A DNA stretch of 64,000 nucleotides. Source: Ottowia flava. Its GTDB lineage: Bacteria; Pseudomonadota; Gammaproteobacteria; Burkholderiales; Burkholderiaceae_C. Each line of letters starts with the position of its first letter. Within the stretch, counting starts at the first letter, position 1. Below, in pieces: positions 16,787-25,192 of this stretch. The translations under genes were made by a program, and so were the position numbers. The stretch spans positions 94,768 through 158,767 of the forward strand of contig NZ_JBHUEJ010000007.1 in the NCBI RefSeq assembly GCF_042680565.1, read 5' to 3'. The notes beneath the pieces are model-generated. The model was given only the letters and a program-made list of their open reading frames with translations. It searched no databases and was not told the DNA's origin.

Positions 16787-17161
16787 TCACCAGAAGGCGT
16801 CGTCCGTGCGTGCCCGCACGCGCGCCAGCTGCGCCAGCGCCAACTGCCGCACCAGCGCTTCGGGCACGGCCCGCGTGTACCGTACCTGCAGAAAATTCGC
16901 CGTGGTCGGCCAGCCGGCCAGCGCCTGGCGATGGTCCGCTAGGACCGCCGCGGACGGCGCGAAGTTCAGATGCGCCCGGGTTGCGGCGAACGAGAAAAGA
17001 AAGCGCGGCTCCACGAAAAACGGCACCTTCCATTTGATGCACTGCTGCGCCTGCGGCGCCACGTCCTGCAGGATGTGGTGTAGGGCGCGCAGGTGCGGCT
17101 GCGCCGCGCCGGGCGCTGCGGCGATGTACTCAGCGACCGAGTGGACCGGTAGGGCAGGCAC
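16787..17161 (-). CDS. DUF1801 (iron chaperone/YdhG-like) domain protein
   Basis: 124 aa, a compact domain with CIKWKVPFFV and FSFAATRAHLNFAPS. These match the DUF1801/YdhG group, whose founding members are called iron chaperones with weak evidence. There is no signal peptide. Starts MPALPVHSVAEYIAA. Its orientation matches the upstream desaturase gene, with 48 bases between, so cotranscription is possible. The biological role is unknown. Confidence 0.72.
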   Translation of the reverse strand: MPALPVHSVAEYIAAAPGAAQPHLRALHHILQDVAPQAQQCIKWKVPFFVEPRFLFSFAATRAHLNFAPSAAVLADHRQALAGWPTTANFLQVRYTRAVPEALVRQLALAQLARVRARTDDAFW

Positions 17162-17209
17162 TGGGCTGTCTGGCGCGCTGGCGGCATCAGGGCGACGCCG
17201 CTGCGCACC

Positions 17210-18223
17210 TCAGGGTGTGTCGGTCTTGGGCGTGGCGCCAGCCGACCGTTCGGGCTGGCCGTAGTGCCCGCGCAGCAGCCGCTTCAGGCCCAGCCACTGC
17301 TGCGCCCAGAAGCCGCGCCCGTAGTCGCGCCCGGCGAGCACCTGGTCTTCGATGCCGGTGGGCTCGGTGCCGGGGCGCCAGTCGGCGCTGCGAAACAGCA
17401 TGTCCCACCACGGGAACAGCACGCCGAAGTTGCCGCCGTAGGGCAGGCGCGCCACGGTACCGGGCTCGTGCCCCAGGCTGAGCGCGTGGTGGCGGCGGTG
17501 AAAGCTGGGGCTAATCAGCAGGCGTTCGCCCACGCGGCCCCAATGCCAGCGCAAGTTGGCGTGCTGCAGGCTCTCCAGCAACTGGGTGACGGCGACCAGG
17601 GCGACGAACTGCGCCGGCGCGACGCCGATCAGGATGGCGACGACGACGAAGACCGTGTCGGTGATGACGGAGTCGAGCAGGTGGTTGCGGTTGTCGCTCC
17701 ACATCGTCATCTGGCGCTGGCTGTGGTGCACGGCGTGCAACTGCCACCACCAGTGCCAGTGGTGCTGGGCGCTGTGCACCAGGTAGCCGATGAAGTCGAA
17801 CACCACCAGGTAGAGGGCGAAGCTGACCCAGGCGTTGTCGGTCACGCCGGGCCAGATCTGGTCGATCTGCAGCGTGTGCAGACCGTGCGCGCGCAGCCAG
17901 CCGATGCCGTTCGTCAGCCATTCCTCGACGCTGAAGAACATCATCAGCTTGAACAGGCCCAGCTTGTGGAGCAGCGTGTAGAGCACGTCGATGAAGATGG
18001 CGTGCCGGTCGCGCACCGGCTCGGCCGGCCACAGGCGCTGCAGCGGGCCGATGAGCAGCACCATCAGCACGATCTGGACCACGCCGACCAGCAGCCAGCC
18101 GGTGGCGGTGAAACCGTCTTCCAGCAGGTTGCCCGAGCCGGCCCAGAAGGCGAAGGGCACGATCAGCGTCTCGAACACCCATTGCTGGGCGCTGGCGAAG
18201 GCGTCGGTGATGGTGGTCAGCAC
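17210..18223 (-). CDS. Sterol desaturase/fatty acid hydroxylase family protein
   Basis: 337 aa membrane protein with the di-iron histidine clusters HSAQHHWHWWWQLHAVHHS and SFHRRHHAL, four to five hydrophobic helices and a soluble tail. Family members hydroxylate or desaturate lipids using O2. The substrate here is unknown. The GTG start at 18223 lies one base from the TGA stop of the deacetylase gene (TGA-T-GTG), indicating translational coupling. Confidence 0.85.
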   Translation of the reverse strand: MLTTITDAFASAQQWVFETLIVPFAFWAGSGNLLEDGFTATGWLLVGVVQIVLMVLLIGPLQRLWPAEPVRDRHAIFIDVLYTLLHKLGLFKLMMFFSVEEWLTNGIGWLRAHGLHTLQIDQIWPGVTDNAWVSFALYLVVFDFIGYLVHSAQHHWHWWWQLHAVHHSQRQMTMWSDNRNHLLDSVITDTVFVVVAILIGVAPAQFVALVAVTQLLESLQHANLRWHWGRVGERLLISPSFHRRHHALSLGHEPGTVARLPYGGNFGVLFPWWDMLFRSADWRPGTEPTGIEDQVLAGRDYGRGFWAQQWLGLKRLLRGHYGQPERSAGATPKTDTP

Positions 18224-18224
18224 A

Positions 18225-19031
18225 TCATCCCCCGTGCTGGGCGATCCATGCCTGGTACTTCGGGTGCTCGCGCAGCGTGCGAAAACAGAAGCCGCGCGCC
18301 TTCAGCCCGGTGACCAGCGGCTCCAGCACCGCCGGGGCCCACGCGTCCTGGCGCGACCAGATGCCCAGGTGGGCCAGCAGGATGTCGCCCGCGCGGATGT
18401 CGGCCAGCGCTTTTTTGAGCAACGCCTCGTTCGGGTACTGCGCGCTGGGCAGCTCGTCACCCAGAAAGCCCGCCGGCGACCAGCCGACGTGCTGGTAGCC
18501 GCAGGCTTCGGCCGCCGCCAGCAGTTGGGGCGACGTCTTGCCGCCCGGCGCACGGAACAGCGGCAGCGGCTTCTTGCCGGTGACCGAAGCCAGCCGGTCG
18601 GCCGCCAGGGCGATCTCTTCGCAGTACTGGCGTGCCGACCAGACCATGCGCTTGCCCGCCTGCGGTCCGGCCGAGGGCTCGATGCGAAAGCGCGGCTGAC
18701 CGTCCTGCGCCTTGGCATCGCCGCGCCAGTACGCGTGTTGCCAGGTGTGCGATGCGAATTCGTGCCCTTCGGCGGCGCGCGCCTTCCACCATGGCGCCCA
18801 AGTCTTGCCCAGGCTGCCGTCGCCTTCCTTGGTGCGTTCGTTGGCGGCGAAAAAGGTCACGCGCACCTGCTGGCGCCGCAGCACGTCGGCCACCAGCGGG
18901 GCGACGCCCATGTGGCCGGTGTCGAACGTCAGGTACAGCGGCTTGTCGCAGGATTCAGAGGGTTTTAGCGCCTCAGCGCAAGCCCCACCTGCGCAGGCAG
19001 CTATCAACAAAATAGCAATCAGCGGTCGCAT
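18225..19031 (-). CDS. Polysaccharide deacetylase family protein, exported
   Basis: 268 aa with a signal peptide (about 1-19, MRPLIAILLIAACAGGACA). NodB-type domain: TFDTGH at 35-40 in place of the usual TFDDGH/P, the metal-binding histidines in SHTWQH (H95, H99), and LFRAPGGKTS. The first Asp is kept, but the second Asp of motif 1, normally a metal ligand, is Thr. Activity may therefore be altered or the family may use a variant site. A likely role is cell-envelope glycan de-N-acetylation in the periplasm. The signal peptide is encoded by repeat copy 9. Coupled to the desaturase gene. Confidence 0.82.
   Translation of the reverse strand: MRPLIAILLIAACAGGACAEALKPSESCDKPLYLTFDTGHMGVAPLVADVLRRQQVRVTFFAANERTKEGDGSLGKTWAPWWKARAAEGHEFASHTWQHAYWRGDAKAQDGQPRFRIEPSAGPQAGKRMVWSARQYCEEIALAADRLASVTGKKPLPLFRAPGGKTSPQLLAAAEACGYQHVGWSPAGFLGDELPSAQYPNEALLKKALADIRAGDILLAHLGIWSRQDAWAPAVLEPLVTGLKARGFCFRTLREHPKYQAWIAQHGG
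18960..19015 (-). repeat. Interspersed repeat, copy 9, encoding a signal peptide
   Basis: TTTTAGCGCCTCAGCGCAAG, then CCCCACCTGCGCAGGCAGCT and ATCAACAAAATAG. It is translated in frame as the hydrophobic core and cleavage region of the deacetylase signal peptide. Confidence 0.75.
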
Positions 19032-19053
19032 GGCAACGCGGCGCGGTGGGCGC

Positions 19054-20157
19054 TCAGAACCGCCCGGCGTGGTCCAGCGTCCACACGCCGTGCGGCGACT
19101 TGCCGACCTTGACCTGGTGCACCACCTGGCGCTTGGCCACGTCGATCAGCGTCAGCTTGCCGGCCCAGCGCGAGCCGACCATGATCAGCGTGCCGTCGGC
19201 CGACACATCCATGCAGTCCGGGCCCGACGGGGCAGGCATGTTGGCCACCACCTGCATCTGCGTGTAGTCGATCTTGCTGATGGTGTTGGCCACGCGGTTG
19301 CTGACGTACACGTGGCGCCGGTCGCCCGCCGCGCGGAAGGCATGTGCGCCCTTGCCCGTGGGGATCTTGCCGACCAGCTCGGGCGCCTTGCCGCCGGCCA
19401 CGTCGTACACCTCGACCCCGGTGCCGCCGGTCAGGCCCAGCAGCAGACGCTGCCCGTCGGGCGTGCCGAACACGTCGGCCGGCAGCGAGCCGGTCTTGAC
19501 GCGGTGCGTCAGCGTCTGGCTGGCCAGGTCGACGGCCACCAGTTCGTCGCTGTCCTGCATGCTGGCCCACACCGTGGTGCTGTGCGGATCGATCCACAAA
19601 TGGCTGGGCGTGCGGCCGGTGGCGATGCGCTTGACGAGCGTGGGGTCGCTGCCGTCCCAGCGGTAGATGTCGATGTGGTTCAGCCGGTTGGCGGCGGTGA
19701 CGAACCACTTCATGTCCGGCGAAAAACGCAGGTGGTAGGGGTCCAGGATGCCGCGCACCACGCGCTGCACTTCGGCGGTGCGCGGGTCGATGAAGGTCAG
19801 TGAATCGCTGCCCGCGTTGGCCACGATGACCGAGCGCTCGTCCGGCGTGAGGTACAGGTGGTGCGGCTCCTTACCGGTGGGAATGCGCTTGATCTCGACC
19901 CAGCGCTGCGAATCGATCACGCTGACGTTGCCATCGAGGGAATTGAGCACGAACACCGGCGCGCCGTGGCGCGGCGCGGGCGGCGTGATGGCGCCGGGGG
20001 CGATGGGGGTACGCGCGGGCACCGGAGCCTGCGCGACAGCGTGCTGCGTGAGCGCCCCCACGCCCGCCCCCAGACCGACCGAACCGGCCCATCCCAGCAA
20101 GCCACGGCGCGAAGGGTTGCCGGCGTCAGGTCGCGCCGAAGCGATTCGAGGGGTCAC
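19054..20157 (-). CDS. Tat-exported YVTN-type beta-propeller protein
   Basis: 367 aa. The N terminus has SRRGLLGWAGS, a twin-arginine signal, with cleavage near AVAQA. About seven propeller blades follow, with repeats such as VFVLNSLDGNVSVID, VIVANAGSDSLTFID and VYVSNRVANTISKID. Proteins of this type bind ligands or partners in the periplasm, but no active site can be pointed to. Start GTG at 20157. No operon partner is obvious, since the next gene is divergent. Confidence 0.8.
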   Translation of the reverse strand: MTPRIASARPDAGNPSRRGLLGWAGSVGLGAGVGALTQHAVAQAPVPARTPIAPGAITPPAPRHGAPVFVLNSLDGNVSVIDSQRWVEIKRIPTGKEPHHLYLTPDERSVIVANAGSDSLTFIDPRTAEVQRVVRGILDPYHLRFSPDMKWFVTAANRLNHIDIYRWDGSDPTLVKRIATGRTPSHLWIDPHSTTVWASMQDSDELVAVDLASQTLTHRVKTGSLPADVFGTPDGQRLLLGLTGGTGVEVYDVAGGKAPELVGKIPTGKGAHAFRAAGDRRHVYVSNRVANTISKIDYTQMQVVANMPAPSGPDCMDVSADGTLIMVGSRWAGKLTLIDVAKRQVVHQVKVGKSPHGVWTLDHAGRF

Positions 20158-20236
20158 AAGAGCACCGCAGAAGCTGGATCAACGAGAAAGTGTAGCCGTG
20201 GGCAGCGCCGCCGGGCTCTGTCTTAACATCCATCGC

Positions 20237-21058
20237 ATGGAAATGGTGGACATCGACGGCGTTTTTCTCGAAGTGCAACCCATCGCCGCCCCGCCCGGCA
20301 GCGATCCGGCGCTGGCGCCGCTGGTGTTCCTGCACGAAGGCCTGGGCTCGGTCGCCATGTGGCGCGACTGGCCGGCCAGCCTCTGCGCAGCCACTGGGCG
20401 CGCGGGTTGGCTGTATTCGCGGCGCGGCTACGGCCAGTCCAGCCCGGTGCCGGACGTGCGTGGGCCATCGCGCGAAGGCGCGGACGGCCGCCGCAGCGGG
20501 CGGCTCTTGCCCGACTACATGCACCGCGAGGCGCTGAACGTGCTGCCCCAGTTGCTGGCGCACCTGGGCTTGGCGCGGCCGGTGTTGATCGGCCATTCGG
20601 ACGGCGCCACCATCGCCCTCATCCACGCCGCGCACCACCCCGTGGCCGCGTGTGTGGTGCAGGCACCGCACGTGATGGTGGAAGGCGTCTCGGTCCAATC
20701 CATCGCCGAAGCGCGCGACGCCTTCAGCACCACGCCGCTGCGCGAGCGCCTGGGCCGCTACCACGCCGACGTGGACGGCGCCTTCTGGCAATGGAACGAC
20801 GTGTGGCTGAGCGAGGCCTTTCGCGCCTTCGACATCCGCGATGAGATCCGCGGCATCCGCGCACCGCTGCTGGCGATCCAGGGCCTGGATGACCAGTACG
20901 GCACGCTGGCGCAGATCCACGACATCGGCCGGGCTGTGCCGCAGGCCGAGCTGCTGGAAGTGCCTGACTGCGGGCATTCGCCGTTCAAGGACCAGCCTGA
21001 GGTGGTGAACGCGGCGATCGCCGACTTTCTGCGCCGCAGAGTCCCGGCCGGCGTCTGA
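20237..21058 (+). CDS. Alpha/beta hydrolase
   Basis: 273 aa from ATG 20237 (MEMVDIDGVFLEV). Nucleophile elbow GHSDGAT, catalytic Asp in IQGLDDQYGT, and catalytic His in DCGHSPF give a full triad. The oxyanion region is LHEGLGSVAMW. Family members are esterases, lipases or C-C hydrolases. No neighbour suggests a substrate. An open frame extends upstream through the beta-propeller gene on the other strand, but it is a shadow. Confidence 0.85.
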   Translation: MEMVDIDGVFLEVQPIAAPPGSDPALAPLVFLHEGLGSVAMWRDWPASLCAATGRAGWLYSRRGYGQSSPVPDVRGPSREGADGRRSGRLLPDYMHREALNVLPQLLAHLGLARPVLIGHSDGATIALIHAAHHPVAACVVQAPHVMVEGVSVQSIAEARDAFSTTPLRERLGRYHADVDGAFWQWNDVWLSEAFRAFDIRDEIRGIRAPLLAIQGLDDQYGTLAQIHDIGRAVPQAELLEVPDCGHSPFKDQPEVVNAAIADFLRRRVPAGV

Positions 21059-21134
21059 GCCGCCGTATCCCGGCCAGCGTCTGGACCGCCAGCGGCCCTC
21101 CGGCGTCAGCGTCGGCGCCGCGCGCTGCCTCCGC

Positions 21135-21752
21135 CTACTGGTCCAGCCAGTCGCAGATGCCGCGCCACTGCGCCAGGTCGCGCGCCACGCGGCCGGGGGC
21201 GATGTCGAACAGGGTCAGACCGCGCGCGGCCAGGTGCACGTAGTTCTGCGTCGGGCGCAGCATGCCGAGCACCGGCAGGTGCAGGCCCTCGACGAACTGG
21301 CGCAGCTGGTCGGCCGACAGGGTGCGCTCATCCACGCGCATGCCGACGATGCCGATGTCGCGCGGCTCGCCGCTGCGCAGCTCGGCCACCTTGTCCAGGA
21401 ATTCGCGCGTGGCGTAGATGTCGAAGATGCTGGGCTGCACGGGCACCAGCACCTTGTCGGCCAGGCGCATCACCTCGCGCAGGCGCGTGCCGTGCAGGCC
21501 GGCGGCGGTGTCCAGCACCACGTGCGTCGTGCCCTTGGGCGGGCGCACGATGAAGTCGCGCTGCACGTCCCACGCGGCAATCGGCTTGGCAGCTTCGGGC
21601 CGCAGGCCCAGCCACAGGCGGGATGACTGCTGCCGGTCCACGTCGCCCAGCATCACCGAATGGCCCTGGTTGGCAAAGTAGCCGGCCACGTTGGTGGCCA
21701 GGGTGGATTTGCCCACCCCACCCTTGGGGTTGGCGATCACGACGATCGGCAC
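21135..21752 (-). CDS. ParA/MinD-family ATPase
   Basis: 205 aa with the deviant Walker A motif KGGVGKST (10-17), DVDRQQSSRLW as switch I, and VVLDTAAG as Walker B. It lacks an N-terminal DNA-binding domain and has no ParB partner next to it, so it belongs to the short orphan ParA group rather than to a chromosome-partition locus. Cytoplasmic. GTG start at 21752. Possible roles include positioning of a protein complex, but the sequence does not say which. Confidence 0.8.
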   Translation of the reverse strand: MPIVVIANPKGGVGKSTLATNVAGYFANQGHSVMLGDVDRQQSSRLWLGLRPEAAKPIAAWDVQRDFIVRPPKGTTHVVLDTAAGLHGTRLREVMRLADKVLVPVQPSIFDIYATREFLDKVAELRSGEPRDIGIVGMRVDERTLSADQLRQFVEGLHLPVLGMLRPTQNYVHLAARGLTLFDIAPGRVARDLAQWRGICDWLDQ

Positions 21753-21880
21753 GGCTACTTCCTTCTGAGTTGGTGTGTGGTCGGCGCCCCAGACGCCCAG
21801 CCACGTATGTTAGCGGTTGTACAGGGCCCACCAGCCGCTGCGCGCCCACGGATGGGCCACATGGCCGCTTTTGAATGATT

Positions 21881-21930
21881 TGTGCCGTCAGCCCCACAAC
21901 CACCAGCACTGGAAGCTCCTCGATTTATAG
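21881..21930 (-). repeat. Interspersed repeat, copy 10 (degenerate)
   Basis: GTCAGCCCCACAACCACCAG...GGAAGCTCCTCGATTTATAG retains the AGCCC-ACAACCACC and AGCT...ATAG parts but has lost the TGCGC core. It lies at the 3' end of the TauE/SafE gene. Confidence 0.6.
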
Positions 21931-22686
21931 CAAACTGGCCGCCACCGCGTCCCACACCAGCTTCACGCCCGTCAGCAACATGCCGAGGTAGATGAAGCGG
22001 TAAAACAGCTTTTGGTCGATGCGCCGTGCGATGCGCACGCCCAGCCACACGCCCACCGGCGCCAGCGGCAGCAGCACCAGCGAGGTGCCCAGGTTGCGAC
22101 CGTCCAGCAGGCCCAGCCAGGCGTAGGGCACCCATTTGGCCAGGTTGATGACGAAGAAGAAGTACGCCATCGTGCCCGTGAAGACGATCGGCGACAGCTT
22201 CAGCGGGATGACGTAAGCGTTGACCGGCGGTCCGCCCGCGTGGGCCACGAAGCTGGTGAAGCCCGACGTCGCCGTCAGCACCGCGCCCCACCAGCGCGGC
22301 GGCGGCGCACTGTCGGCGCGTGGCGGAAACAGCAGGCGCTGCGCCAGAAACGCCAGCGTGAACACGCCCACGATGCCGGCCACCCATTCCACCCGCATCA
22401 GCCGAAAAGACAGCGTGCCGATCACGATTCCGACCAGCCCCCAGGGCAGCAGGAACGTCAACAGGCGCCGGTCAAAGTCCTTGCGGAAGGCGGCGATGCC
22501 CAGCAAGTCCATCACCAGCAGCACCGGCATCAGGATCGCAGCAGCCTGCGGCACCGTCACCGACAGCGCCATCAGCGGCACCGCCAGCGAACCGAAACCT
22601 GCGCCGAAGCCGCTCTTGCTGATGCCCAGCAGAAGCACCGCCGGGATGGCGACGACGTAAAAGCCCCAATCGGTGATGACGGTCAT
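21925..22686 (-). CDS. Sulfite exporter TauE/SafE family protein
   Basis: 253 aa with eight hydrophobic helices and the family's paired motifs: GFGAGFGSLAVPLMA in the first half and SGFTSFVAHAGGPPVNAYVIP in the second. Transports sulfite, sulfoacetate or similar anions across the inner membrane. The substrate is not determinable here. ATG start 22686. The stop codon falls in repeat copy 10. Confidence 0.85.
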   Translation of the reverse strand: MTVITDWGFYVVAIPAVLLLGISKSGFGAGFGSLAVPLMALSVTVPQAAAILMPVLLVMDLLGIAAFRKDFDRRLLTFLLPWGLVGIVIGTLSFRLMRVEWVAGIVGVFTLAFLAQRLLFPPRADSAPPPRWWGAVLTATSGFTSFVAHAGGPPVNAYVIPLKLSPIVFTGTMAYFFFVINLAKWVPYAWLGLLDGRNLGTSLVLLPLAPVGVWLGVRIARRIDQKLFYRFIYLGMLLTGVKLVWDAVAASLL

Positions 22687-22734
22687 GGTGGGGCGTCGCT
22701 GGCGTATGTTTGGGCTGGCAGCGCAAACTGATTG

Positions 22735-22784
22735 CTATACCAACGATAGCTGGCTGCGCTGATGGCTCTAAGGCTTAGAGCAAT
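22735..22784 (+). repeat. Interspersed repeat, copy 11
   Basis: CTATACCAACGATAGCTGGC, then TGCGCTGATGGCTCTAAGGC. The terminal CTAT...ATAG dyad is clear. Its distal end supplies the stop codon of the RutE-like gene. Confidence 0.8.
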
Positions 22785-23362
22785 TCGCAGGCCTGATCGA
22801 ATGGCAGACGTGGGTTGCGCGCGAACAACTTGCTGTCGTCGCCGTGGCCCAGGTTGACGAGGAAGTTGGCCTTGAAGCGGCTATCGGGGAAGAAGGCGGC
22901 GTTCACTTTCTCGATGTCGAAACCGCTCATCGGCCCGCAGTCCAGCCCCAGCGCGCGCGCGGCGATGATCAGGTAGGCGCCGCCCAGCGTGCCGTTGCGC
23001 AGTGCCGTGGCCTGCGCCAGCGCCGGGTTGCCGGCGAACATCTCGCGCGCGCCTTCGCCGTGCCAGACCTGCGGCATGTGCTCGAAGAACTGCGTGTCGG
23101 TGGCGACGATGGCGGTCACCGGCGCCGTCATCGTCTTGTCCACGTTGCCGGGCGACAGGCAGTCCTTCAGGCGCGCCTTGCCTTCGGGCGTGCGCACGAA
23201 GACGTAGCGCGCGGGCTGGGTATTCATTGAGGTGGGGCCGAGTGCCGCCAGCTCGTACACCTGGCGCAGCAGTTCGTCAGGCACGGGCTGAGGGGTGAAG
23301 CCGTTGGCGGTGCGCGCCTGGCGGAACAAGGTGTCGAGGGCAGCGGAATCGATGGCCGACAT
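22775..23362 (-). CDS. Malonic semialdehyde reductase (RutE/HadB-type nitroreductase)
   Basis: 195 aa, the exact size of RutE-family FMN-dependent reductases. It shows ALGPTSMNTQPARYVFV and LGLDCGPMSGFD. RutE reduces malonic semialdehyde to 3-hydroxypropionate in pyrimidine degradation, but no rut genes are adjacent, so a general nitro/aldehyde reductase role is equally possible. ATG at 23362. The stop lies in a repeat copy. Confidence 0.82.
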   Translation of the reverse strand: MSAIDSAALDTLFRQARTANGFTPQPVPDELLRQVYELAALGPTSMNTQPARYVFVRTPEGKARLKDCLSPGNVDKTMTAPVTAIVATDTQFFEHMPQVWHGEGAREMFAGNPALAQATALRNGTLGGAYLIIAARALGLDCGPMSGFDIEKVNAAFFPDSRFKANFLVNLGHGDDSKLFARNPRLPFDQACELL

Positions 23363-23450
23363 GGAAATGCTCGGGTGGGGAAGAAGAAACAAGGGCGCCA
23401 CTGTAGCCCCTTGCGCAGGGCCCTGCGCCGCGCTTGCACAATAGCCGCCC

Positions 23451-24101
23451 ATGGACCTGATCACCTCGCTGCCCGCTTCCTGGGGGCATACCTTGCGCGT
23501 GACAGTGGAAGTCATCGGCACGGTGGCGTTTGCACTGTCCGGCATTCTGGCGGGCATGCGCAAACGCATGGATGTGTTCGGCATCACCGTACTGGGGTTC
23601 CTCGCGGCGTTCGGCGGTGGCACCTTGCGCGACATCCTGCTGGATCGCCGCCCCTTTGTCTGGGTGTCCGAGACGGCCCTGCTCTGGCTGGTACTGGGCC
23701 TGTGCGCCTCGTCGATGGTGCTGCTGCGCGGCGGCAGGCGGCGCATCAGCGACCAGGCCATTCAGGTGGCCGACGCGTTGGGGCTGGGGCTGTTTGCCGC
23801 CTCTGGCGTGCAGTATGCGCTGGTGGCGCAGTTGCCCGCGCTGGTGGCCGTGCTGATGGGCGTCGTCACCGGTGTCTTTGGCGGCGTGATGCGCGACATT
23901 GCCTGCAACGAGACGCCCACCGCGTTTTCAGACCACCGTCCCTACGCCGTGTGCGCCTTCTTCGGCGGCTGGCTGTACGTCGCGGCCCAATGGCTGGGCT
24001 GGTCCGCCTGGGCCAGCTTGCTGGCCAGCGCGGTTTTCCCCACCGGCCTGCGCCTGCTTGCCGTGCGGCTGGACTGGCGCCTGCCCGGCTGGCCAGAGTA
24101 G
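23451..24101 (+). CDS. Trimeric intracellular cation (TRIC) channel family protein, UPF0126
   Basis: 216 aa, seven hydrophobic helices with an internal duplication. Each half carries the glycine motif, GFLAAFGGGTLRDILL in the first and GVVTGVFGGVMRDIAC in the second. Prokaryotic TRIC proteins form trimeric K+/cation channels. Starts MDLITSLPASWG and is divergent from the RutE-like gene with 88 bases between. The C terminus is a short charged tail. Confidence 0.85.
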   Translation: MDLITSLPASWGHTLRVTVEVIGTVAFALSGILAGMRKRMDVFGITVLGFLAAFGGGTLRDILLDRRPFVWVSETALLWLVLGLCASSMVLLRGGRRRISDQAIQVADALGLGLFAASGVQYALVAQLPALVAVLMGVVTGVFGGVMRDIACNETPTAFSDHRPYAVCAFFGGWLYVAAQWLGWSAWASLLASAVFPTGLRLLAVRLDWRLPGWPE

Positions 24102-24135
24102 CCCGCCGCCCCAACGCTTGACGGCGAGGCCAAAC

Positions 24136-25032
24136 CTACGCCGTCAGACGCGCTTTGAGAAAGTCGATGACCGCTCGAACCCGGCGCGGCACGTAGGCGC
24201 GCGACGGATACAGCAGCCAGGCAGCGGTGCCGAAGTCGGGGGCGGCCAGTTGGTAGGCCGGAAACAGATTCACCAGCCGCCCGGCTGCGATGTCGGCGTC
24301 TACCAGCCAGTGCCCAAGCATCGCGACGCCCAATCCGTCCAGCGCTGCACGACGCAGGGCCATGGCCGAGGACACGACCAACCACCCGTGCACATCGACC
24401 ACGTCCACGTGGCCCTCTGGGTCCTGAAAAGCCCACTGCGTCCGAAACCCCGGCTTGGGAAAGCGCAGACAGGTGTGGTCGGCCAATGCCTGCGGCGCGG
24501 CGGGCTGGCCATGCCGTTGCAGGTAGTCCGGGCTGGCGCACACCCGGTAATGCAGCGGCGCCAGTCGGGCACCGATCAACGATGTGTCCGCCGGTGGGCC
24601 CAGCCGGATCGCGAGGTCGATTCGCTCGGCCACCAGATCCACCACGTGGTCCGCCAGATGCAACTCCAGCTCCAGCGCCGGGTGCAGCGAGTGCAGTTCG
24701 CCCAACAGCGGCACGACCAGGGCCTGTCCAAATGCTACGGTGGCCGTCAATCGCACAACGCCTTGCACCTCACCACTGGCCGAGCGTGCCTGGTCGGCGG
24801 CCCGCTCCAGCGCTTCCAACACCAGCACCACCTGCTCGTAGTAGGCAGCGCCCGCGTCGCTGAGCGACACGCGATGGGTGTTGCGTTGCAGCAAGCGCGC
24901 CCCAAGCGACGCCTCCAGTGCAGCTACCGCACGCGACACCGCAGACGGCGCCATATCCAGGCGGCGGGCGGCTTCGGCAAAGCTGCCGTGGTGGGCCACT
25001 TCCACGAAGGTTTTCAGCTGCTGCACGTTCAT
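24136..25032 (-). CDS. LysR-type transcriptional regulator
   Basis: 298 aa from ATG 25032 (MNVQQLKTFVEVAHHGSFAEA). The winged helix-turn-helix covers about 1-60 (APSAVSRAVAALEASLGARLL) and a periplasmic-binding-like effector domain spans about 90-295. It is divergent from the azoreductase gene, and the shared 160-base gap contains a strong dyad/direct repeat, so it most likely controls that gene and itself. The effector is unknown, perhaps a quinone or aromatic compound. Confidence 0.9.
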   Translation of the reverse strand: MNVQQLKTFVEVAHHGSFAEAARRLDMAPSAVSRAVAALEASLGARLLQRNTHRVSLSDAGAAYYEQVVLVLEALERAADQARSASGEVQGVVRLTATVAFGQALVVPLLGELHSLHPALELELHLADHVVDLVAERIDLAIRLGPPADTSLIGARLAPLHYRVCASPDYLQRHGQPAAPQALADHTCLRFPKPGFRTQWAFQDPEGHVDVVDVHGWLVVSSAMALRRAALDGLGVAMLGHWLVDADIAAGRLVNLFPAYQLAAPDFGTAAWLLYPSRAYVPRRVRAVIDFLKARLTA

Positions 25033-25102
25033 GGCCCAGCACTGTAGGGCAGCCGACGCGACGGGCGCGCCTTGGGTGTGATCGCTCATCGGCGCTGGCC
25101 GT

Positions 25103-25128
25103 GCGCATTGCGCAATAGCGCATTGCGC
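25103..25128. promoter_or_regulatory. Candidate LysR operator (direct repeat plus dyad)
   Basis: GCGCATTGCGC occurs twice, at 25103-25113 and 25118-25128. Between them ATTGCGCAAT (25107-25116) is a perfect palindrome with the T-N-A form expected for LysR regulators. It lies midway between the divergent LysR and azoR starts. Confidence 0.6.
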
Positions 25129-25192
25129 TCGCCATGGTGGTATCCGGCGTGCGGCGCGGCGACAGTGACACATCACCCACCGAAAGGCCACC

